The notes beneath the pieces are model-generated. The model ran no database searches. It was not told the origin of the DNA and was given only the letters and a program-made list of their open reading frames with translations. Position numbers and translations under genes: made by a program. Of a DNA stretch of 10,000 nucleotides, positions 4,720-10,000 are shown one piece after another. Where the stretch lies: contig JAIWNK010000039.1 in assembly GCA_020216845.1 (NCBI GenBank), forward strand, positions 1 to 10,000, given 5' to 3'. Position 1 is the stretch's first letter, and each line of letters starts with the position of its first letter. The DNA comes from Anaerolinea sp. (GTDB lineage Bacteria; Chloroflexota; Anaerolineae; Anaerolineales; Anaerolineaceae).

Positions 4720-6080
4720 GCACCGGGCAGAGGCGGAACGCCATTGTGACGGACAATTTCGGCAAACCAGCGTCCGCTATCTTTGAGGATGCGCTGCTGC
4801 GTCTCAAAATCTACGTAGCACAGGCCAAAGCGCATTCGGTAGCCGTAAGCCCATTCGAAGTTATCCAACAAACTCCACACCAGGTAGCCAATGACCGGCA
4901 CGCCTTGTTGGATGGCGCGCTGGAGTTGCACAAGGTGTTGGTGCAGGTAGCGAATGCGGCGTTCGTCGCGCACACGTCCATCGGCATCTACACCGTCAGG
5001 CACGGGCACGCCGTTCTCGGTGATGAAGAGCGGCAGCGGCGGATAGTCGCGTTGCAGGCGCAGCAGCAGTTCAAATAACCCGGCGGGGTAGATTTCCCAC
5101 ATTTGTGAATATTCGTTGCCGATTGGTTGCACCTGACTGGCCTGGATGAGGGGAGTTTGTGGGTCATGATGGATGACGGCACGGGTGTAGTAGTTGACGC
5201 CCAAAAAGTCCAACGGGGCAGAAATAAGCCGCAAATCATCCGGTTCAATGGGCGGGAAGAACGACCCAAGTGCCTCGAGCAGCTCTTGCGGATAGCAACC
5301 GTATAGCAAGGGGTCGAGGAAGGAGCGGTTCAACACGGCATCAAACAGGTGTGCGGCGGCCTGGTCTTCGGGGGTGTTGGAGGCCGGGTGCACGGGGCTG
5401 AGGTTGAGGGTGATGCCAATCGGTTTTCCGGCAGGCAGTTCGCTGCGCAGGGCTTGCAGGGCTTTGCCATGCGAGAGCAGCAGGTGATGCACACTTTGCA
5501 GGGCAGCAAAGGGGTCTTGAATGCCAGGGGCATGTTCACCGGTGAAGTGACCGGCCATGGCAGCTACCCAGGGTTCGTTGTGTGTAATCCAATAAGCAAC
5601 CCGGTCGCCCAGGCGACGGGCAATCACCGCGGCATAGTCTGCAAAGGCATCGGTTGTTTGGCGGTTGGGCCAGCCGCCCTGATCTTGCAGGGCTTGCGGT
5701 AAATCCCAGTGGAAGAGGGTTAGAACCGGGGCCAGGCCGTTGGCAAGTAATTCATCAATCAGCCGGTCGTAAAAGTCTAACCCGGCCGGGTTGAGGCTGC
5801 CATTGCCTTGTGGAAAGATGCGGCTCCAGGCGATGGAGAAGCGGTAGGCATTCAGGCCCATCTCCTTCATCAGGCGGATGTCATCTTGATAGCGCAGGTA
5901 GTGCTCTGCCGCTCGGTCGCCGGTTTCCTGGCGTTCAATTTTGCCAGGTGTGTGGCTAAATGTATCCCAAATGGAAGGGCCTTTGCCGTCAGCTGTCGGG
6001 CTGCCTTCGATTTGGTAAGCGGATGAAGCTGTCCCCCACAAGAAGTTGGATGGGAAGGGAAGCAAGGGTGTGTCGGTCAT
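4707..6080 (-). CDS. GH1 family beta-glucosidase
   Basis: Hydrolyses terminal beta-linked glucose (or galactose/fucose) from oligosaccharides. 457 residues, usual for GH1, with no signal peptide, so cytoplasmic. Visible: N-terminal FLWGTASSAYQIEG (Gln23 sugar site), FHWDLPQ (123-129), acid/base Glu169 in THNEP, NYYTR (297-300 region), nucleophile Glu355 in ITENG, and the aglycone/glycone residues around WSLLDNFEWAYGY (402-414). The start is the ATG at 6080-6078 with GGAGGG 5 bases upstream; a longer in-frame reading to 6134 would pass through the promoter. It has its own promoter at 6114-6141. The exact sugar specificity cannot be read from the sequence. The gene symbol bglA/bglB is not assigned. 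Confidence 0.96.
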   Translation of the reverse strand: MTDTPLLPFPSNFLWGTASSAYQIEGSPTADGKGPSIWDTFSHTPGKIERQETGDRAAEHYLRYQDDIRLMKEMGLNAYRFSIAWSRIFPQGNGSLNPAGLDFYDRLIDELLANGLAPVLTLFHWDLPQALQDQGGWPNRQTTDAFADYAAVIARRLGDRVAYWITHNEPWVAAMAGHFTGEHAPGIQDPFAALQSVHHLLLSHGKALQALRSELPAGKPIGITLNLSPVHPASNTPEDQAAAHLFDAVLNRSFLDPLLYGCYPQELLEALGSFFPPIEPDDLRLISAPLDFLGVNYYTRAVIHHDPQTPLIQASQVQPIGNEYSQMWEIYPAGLFELLLRLQRDYPPLPLFITENGVPVPDGVDADGRVRDERRIRYLHQHLVQLQRAIQQGVPVIGYLVWSLLDNFEWAYGYRMRFGLCYVDFETQQRILKDSGRWFAEIVRHNGVPPLPGAQGT

Positions 6081-6113
6081 CAAATCCCTCCAGGGTGGTG
6101 TAATGGTAGTTTG

Positions 6114-6141
6114 ATTATAGCGACACCCTGGCAAAGGTCAA
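6114..6141 (-). promoter_or_regulatory. Promoter of the beta-glucosidase gene
   Basis: Minus strand: TTGACC (6141-6136), 16-base spacer, TATAAT (6119-6114). Transcription should begin near 6107, leaving a leader of about 27 bases that contains GGAGGG before the ATG at 6080. It lies in the 96-base gap after the acetyltransferase gene, so the glucosidase is probably expressed separately from the MATE-GNAT pair. Confidence 0.7.
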
Positions 6142-6176
6142 TCAATTGTAAACTGTTTGAAAAGTGGCGTGTGGGG

Positions 6177-6725
6177 CTATGGGCGCGGGCTGACGGCAGC
6201 CAACAGGTCGGTCAGTTGCCAGCCCAGCACGCAAACCGGCAGGTCTATGCCGCCGGGGTTGTAGGTGGTTTGGCGGATGATTTTTCCGCCCAGTGCCTGA
6301 TAATATTGGGTGGAGGCGCTTTGGGTGTAGCTCCAAATGAGCACCCGTTTGCACCCCAGGGTGGCAATGCGTTGCCCCAGGTTGAACAGCAGGGCTTTGC
6401 CGATGCCGCGCCGTTGTTGTTGCGGATGAACGAAGAGTTTGTAAATTTCGCTATCATAGCCGAGTGGCGCTTCCAATTCGTTCGGGTCTTGCTCAATCCG
6501 TCCGCCCATGCCAAACCCCAACAGGTTGCCATCTTCTTCGGCGATGCTGCCCAACGGCGGATAGGGCCAGGCATACCAGGAGCAATATTCGGCCAGGGCT
6601 TCTTGCCAGCAGGTTTCGGCCAACAGGTGCGGCGGATAAAATGCGGCATAGGCTTGCTGTGCGGCAGTCAGGTAGAGGCGGGTAACAGCCGGTAAATCGT
6701 TGGGGGTAAGCGGTCGGATCTTCAT
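6177..6725 (-). CDS. GNAT-family N-acetyltransferase
   Basis: 182 residues. Members transfer an acetyl group from acetyl-CoA to an amine on a small molecule or protein. The N-terminal beta-alpha unit [14 protein letters not shown] is typical. Motif A spans IYKLFVHPQQQRRGIGKALL (94-113), with the acetyl-CoA pyrophosphate loop R-R-G-I-G at 105-109. Motif B is seen in the helix and strand up to YYQALGGK (141-148). The substrate is unknown. The ATG overlaps the TGA of the upstream MATE gene (ATGA, 4 bases), so the two are translationally coupled and probably work in the same process. A drug exporter plus an acetyltransferase may suggest detoxification or resistance, but that is inference only. 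Confidence 0.92.
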   Translation of the reverse strand: MKIRPLTPNDLPAVTRLYLTAAQQAYAAFYPPHLLAETCWQEALAEYCSWYAWPYPPLGSIAEEDGNLLGFGMGGRIEQDPNELEAPLGYDSEIYKLFVHPQQQRRGIGKALLFNLGQRIATLGCKRVLIWSYTQSASTQYYQALGGKIIRQTTYNPGGIDLPVCVLGWQLTDLLAAVSPRP

Positions 6726-8077
6726 GCAGGAACGGTCTGCGAGATGTTATGAATCCAGCGCCGTGAACGGAAACGCCATAGACTGACAAAGAATTTGACC
6801 AGCTCTTCGCTCATGATGACGAGGTAGACCCAATAGACCGGCAGGTGGAAAACAAAGGCGGCCAACAATGCGCTTGGCACGCCAACGACCCACATCGTGC
6901 CGCCATCCAGAAACATGCTGAAGCGCGTGTCGCCGCCGGAGCGCAGGATGCCAACAATGGCGGTCATGTTGCTGACCCGAATCCACAGCACAAAGGCCAT
7001 CACCAACAAGATGCGCCGAGCGTAATCCAACACTTCGGGGGAGACTTTGTAAAGTGATAGGATGTTGCCAGATAGCAGATAGATGCACGCGCCAATCAGC
7101 ATGGCGCCGCCAGCCCCCAGCATTAGGGCGCGCCGGGCATAGGTATAGGCAGTATCTTGCTCCTGAGCGCCAATTTTGTTGCCGACCAGGATGCCGGTTG
7201 CGTCGGAGATGCCGATGAAGATGACAAAGGCCAGGTTTTCGATCGTGCCAGCAATTTGAATGGCCGCAGCGGCTTCGGTGCTGATGTGAGCATAGATGGC
7301 GTTGTAGGTGCTGATGCCCAGAGACCAGAGCATTTCGTTGATGACGACCGGAAAAGCGATTTTGAGGAAGTTGACAACAAAGCTGCGCTGGAAAGCGATC
7401 AGGCGGTGCAGAGGGGCAGCGGTTGGGGCGCGACGCAGATAGGTGTAGCCGAGCAGCAGCAGGCATTCGAGTGTGCGCGCAATCACGGTTGACAGGGCGG
7501 CGCCCTGAATGCCCATGGCCGGCAAGCCCAGGTGACCAAAAATCAGCAAATAATTGAGCAGGGTTTTGAGGCTGATCGTGATTGCGCTGACAAACATCGG
7601 GGGGCGGGTGTTGCCGGTGCTGCGCAGGGTGGCTGCATAGGTAAAGCTGATGGCCGTCATCGGATAACTGAGGCCCGATAGCCGCAGATAGCCAAGGCCA
7701 GCCTGGATGACCGCAGGGTCATTGGTGTAGATGCTCAAGGAAACTTGTGGCAGGACGATGGCCATGAAGCTGAAGAACAGGCTGCCGGTTAACCCCATGG
7801 CTAAGCTGATGCCCATCACGCGGTGAATGCTTGGTACATCGCCTTTGCCCCATAGCTGTGCGGTGAAGACGCCCGCGCCGCTGCTGATGCCGAACAGTAA
7901 AAACATCAGCAAAAAGAAGATCTGATTGGAAAGTCCCACGGCGGCAACCGTCACCTCGCCCAGCTGACCGATCATCAGCACGTCGAACAGGTTGAGCGAA
8001 GAAGAGATGAAGTTTTGAATGATGATCGGCACAGCAAGTGCCAATAGGCGGGCGTAGAAGCTGCGGTCTAGTTTCAT
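6722..8077 (-). CDS. MATE-family multidrug/cation efflux transporter
   Basis: 451 residues, the normal size for a 12-helix MATE (NorM/DinF-like) inner-membrane antiporter driven by sodium or protons. Helix 1 region [24 protein letters not shown] is the classic MATE start. The second half repeats it near [23 protein letters not shown]. Further landmarks are [13 protein letters not shown] in the first half and [16 protein letters not shown] in the second, which are the two symmetry-related loops, and LNYLLIFG. The C-terminus is basic and short. The start is ATG 8077-8075. No Shine-Dalgarno precedes it and a TATAAT sits only 8 bases upstream, so the mRNA is probably leaderless. The first gene of a two-gene operon with the acetyltransferase. 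The substrate is unknown. Confidence 0.94.
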   Translation of the reverse strand: MKLDRSFYARLLALAVPIIIQNFISSSLNLFDVLMIGQLGEVTVAAVGLSNQIFFLLMFLLFGISSGAGVFTAQLWGKGDVPSIHRVMGISLAMGLTGSLFFSFMAIVLPQVSLSIYTNDPAVIQAGLGYLRLSGLSYPMTAISFTYAATLRSTGNTRPPMFVSAITISLKTLLNYLLIFGHLGLPAMGIQGAALSTVIARTLECLLLLGYTYLRRAPTAAPLHRLIAFQRSFVVNFLKIAFPVVINEMLWSLGISTYNAIYAHISTEAAAAIQIAGTIENLAFVIFIGISDATGILVGNKIGAQEQDTAYTYARRALMLGAGGAMLIGACIYLLSGNILSLYKVSPEVLDYARRILLVMAFVLWIRVSNMTAIVGILRSGGDTRFSMFLDGGTMWVVGVPSALLAAFVFHLPVYWVYLVIMSEELVKFFVSLWRFRSRRWIHNISQTVPA

Positions 8078-8085
8078 AGCGTTGT

Positions 8086-8091
8086 ATTATA
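8086..8091 (-). promoter_or_regulatory. -10 element of the MATE-GNAT operon (leaderless)
   Basis: Minus strand TATAAT (8091-8086) ends 8 bases before the A of the MATE start codon. The usual 6-8 base distance from -10 to start site puts transcription initiation at or within one or two bases of the ATG. No convincing -35 is seen about 17 bases further up. Confidence 0.55.
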
Positions 8092-8114
8092 ACCGGCTTT
8101 CTGGCCTTGCGTTA

Positions 8115-8123
8115 TGCTATAAT
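8115..8123 (+). promoter_or_regulatory. Extended -10 promoter of secA
   Basis: TGCTATAAT (8115-8123) is an extended -10 (TGN-TATAAT). The -35 position is poor, which is usual for extended -10 promoters. A start near 8130 gives a leader of about 18 bases. It is divergent from the MATE -10 with 26 bases between the two boxes, so the two polymerases would compete. Confidence 0.65.
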
Positions 8124-8147
8124 CGAGCTTCAGAAAGGGTACCGAGA

Positions 8148-10000
8148 ATGCTGCAAAAGATTGCTCGCTTTTTTGGCGCGGATGCGAATGAACGCGCTTT
8201 GAAGAGTTTTGTTGAAAAATTGGAAAAGATCAATCGCCTGGAAGCGCAATATGAGGCGTTGAGTGATGAGGCGTTGCGAGGCTTGACGGATGATTTCCGG
8301 CGCCGTTTGGCACAGGCTTGTGAGGGGCTGGAGGACGAGAAAGAGCGCCAACGCGTTGAGCAAGAAACGCTCGATGCTCTGTTGCCGGAGGCCTTTGCGG
8401 CGGTGCGCGAGGCCAGCAAGCGTACCCTGGGCATGCGCCATTATGATGTGCAGATGATTGGCGGCATGGCGCTGCATAGCGGCAAGATTGCCGAGATGCG
8501 CACTGGTGAGGGCAAGACCCTGGTTGCAACCTTGCCGCTGTATTTGAACGCCCTGACCGGGCGCGGGGTGCATTTGGTGACTGTCAACGATTACCTTGCC
8601 CGCCGCGACGCGCGTTGGATGTCGCCTATTTACCATGCTCTGGGTATGCAGGTGGGGGTGTTGCAAATGGCAGGTCGGACCGAGAACGGCAAAAAAGCGT
8701 TTTTGGTGGACCCCACGCGCATTTCTAGCTTTGAAGATCAGCACAACTTGCGCCTGGTGGATCGAGCCGAGGCCTACGCCGCCGATATTACCTATGGCAC
8801 CAACAGCGAATATGGCTTTGACTACTTGCGCGATAACCTGGTGATGCGCATCGAAGAGCGTGTGCAGCGCGGTCATTTTTATGCCATTGTGGACGAGGTG
8901 GATAACATCTTGATTGATGAGGCGCGCACCCCGCTGATTATTTCAGGGCCGGCAGCCGACGATGCCGAATGGTATGTGCGCATGGCGCAGGTCGTCAAGC
9001 AGTTGCGCCCAGAAGATTATGAGGTCAGCGAAAAAGATCATCAGGTGACGCTGACCGAGGTCGGTGAGGCGCACGTGGAAGATCTCTTGGGTGTGGAACT
9101 GCGCGACCCGGAACGCCCAGAAGATATTACCCCGGAACAGGCGCGCATTTTGGGCTACCTGGAACAAGCTTTGCGTGCACAGCACTTGTATCGCAAAAAC
9201 AAGGAGTATATTGTTCAAGCTGGCCGGGTGGTGATTGTGGATGAGTTTACCGGTCGGCTGATGCCGGGGCGGCGTTGGTCAGAGGGGCTGCATCAGGCGG
9301 TTGAGGCCAAAGAGGGTGTGCGGGTTGAGCCGGACAATGTCACCTATGCGACCATTACACTGCAAAACTATTTCCGCATGTATCAGAAACTGGCTGGCAT
9401 GACCGGCACAGCTGCGACTGAGGCGGAAGAGTTTGGCAAGATTTACAAGCTGGATGTTTTGCCGATTCCCACCAATTTGGAATTTCGCGTCAGCCGCTCG
9501 GACTCGGAGTTGGTGGCCGTTGACTCGCGCGATGAGCAGGGTTACAAGGTGACCTATTATGCCCGGCGCGATGACCCACAAAAACGCCCCCTGTTTTGGA
9601 AGCGCAAGGATTATCCCGACCTGGTTTATCGCACCGATGAAGCCAAGCAGCGGGCAATTACGACGGAGATCGTGCGGCTCAATGCCATGGGCCGCCCGCA
9701 ATTGGTCGGCACGACCTCGGTTGAGCATTCAGAACGCCTGTCAAGCCGCATGAGCGCCGAACTGGTGCGGCGTTTGATGCAGACCTTGCTGATCCGGCAG
9801 GCCTGGTTGAAGAAGCATGACCGTGCTGCGGCAGAGGTTGCCATTCCCGAACTGGCCTTGCTTAATCAGCCTTTGGAAAAGCTGAATGTGGCGGATTTAC
9901 GTCCTCTGGCGCGTCAGGCTGAGCTTGCTTCCCTAAACCCGGAAGAAGAGACGAATATGCAAATGCTGCTGGAACTTTTGCAGCTCGACGCTGTCTATGC
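8148..10000 (+). CDS. secA: Preprotein translocase ATPase SecA (partial, runs off the edge)
   Basis: Motor of the Sec pathway: binds SecYEG at the membrane and pushes unfolded preproteins across using ATP. 617 codons are visible without a stop; the C-terminal domains lie beyond the window. Start ATG 8148 with AAAGGG at 8134-8139. Motifs: MRTGEGKTL, Walker A (117-125); [28 protein letters not shown]; Walker B VDEVDN (248-253; VDEVDS is usual) followed by [43 protein letters not shown] (418-422); [18 protein letters not shown] (522-529). Compared with the standard form there are extra residues at about 175-206, at about 475-500 before DLVYRT, and after 530, where the expected VLNAK motif has not appeared within 88 residues. 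The frame is intact, so these are insertions and not a break. Confidence 0.97.
   Translation, partial: MLQKIARFFGADANERALKSFVEKLEKINRLEAQYEALSDEALRGLTDDFRRRLAQACEGLEDEKERQRVEQETLDALLPEAFAAVREASKRTLGMRHYDVQMIGGMALHSGKIAEMRTGEGKTLVATLPLYLNALTGRGVHLVTVNDYLARRDARWMSPIYHALGMQVGVLQMAGRTENGKKAFLVDPTRISSFEDQHNLRLVDRAEAYAADITYGTNSEYGFDYLRDNLVMRIEERVQRGHFYAIVDEVDNILIDEARTPLIISGPAADDAEWYVRMAQVVKQLRPEDYEVSEKDHQVTLTEVGEAHVEDLLGVELRDPERPEDITPEQARILGYLEQALRAQHLYRKNKEYIVQAGRVVIVDEFTGRLMPGRRWSEGLHQAVEAKEGVRVEPDNVTYATITLQNYFRMYQKLAGMTGTAATEAEEFGKIYKLDVLPIPTNLEFRVSRSDSELVAVDSRDEQGYKVTYYARRDDPQKRPLFWKRKDYPDLVYRTDEAKQRAITTEIVRLNAMGRPQLVGTTSVEHSERLSSRMSAELVRRLMQTLLIRQAWLKKHDRAAAEVAIPELALLNQPLEKLNVADLRPLARQAELASLNPEEETNMQMLLELLQLDAVY

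Noticed and set aside
8130..8876. Minus-strand frame of 248 codons opposite secA
   Set aside because: It lies antisense to highly conserved SecA motifs and has no start signals, so it is a shadow frame.

Overview
The window looks like chromosomal DNA of a Chloroflexota bacterium, probably Anaerolineae-like. This is an inference. It rests on moderate GC content, a recA followed by Pro/Thr-linker lipoproteins with NBR1-type Ig and C39-like domains, a 445-residue GSI-alpha-like glutamine synthetase, and a SecA with extra insertions. No mobile elements, CRISPR arrays, tRNAs or rRNAs were seen.

Layout. Positions 1-320 (+) hold the tail of an unrecognised gene and a small ThiS/TtuB-type ubiquitin-like sulfur carrier. 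Positions 317-1654 (-) are glnA. The 597-base gap 1655-2251 carries divergent promoters and a long glnA leader. Positions 2252-4719 (+) are recA followed by two predicted lipoproteins in a tight, overlapping cluster. Positions 4707-6080 (-) are a GH1 beta-glucosidase with its own promoter. Positions 6177-8077 (-) are a MATE exporter translationally coupled to a GNAT acetyltransferase. From 8148 (+) to the window edge runs the 5' two thirds or so of secA, divergent from the MATE gene.

The main discovery is in the glnA leader. The minus strand from about 1990 to 1773 carries the sequence and fold of a glmS-type (glucosamine-6-phosphate-activated) self-cleaving ribozyme. It has the core strings GACGAGG, GGAGGUU, AUCGA and UCAGCGGAUGCCUCC. 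Stems P1, P2, P2.1, P2.2, P3, the P3.1 pseudoknot, P4 and P4.1 with a GUGA loop can all be drawn. It lies in front of glutamine synthetase, not in front of glmS. A TTGACA/TAATAT promoter sits upstream, and between the ribozyme and the glnA ribosome-binding site lie two more hairpins, one of them terminator-like. The reading offered is that glucosamine-6-phosphate, a downstream product of glutamine, controls glnA mRNA. This is inference from sequence only.

Other points of interest are a Cys-Leu-Arg tail after the Gly-Gly of the sulfur carrier, a probably leaderless MATE mRNA, and the placing of two extracytoplasmic lipoproteins behind recA.
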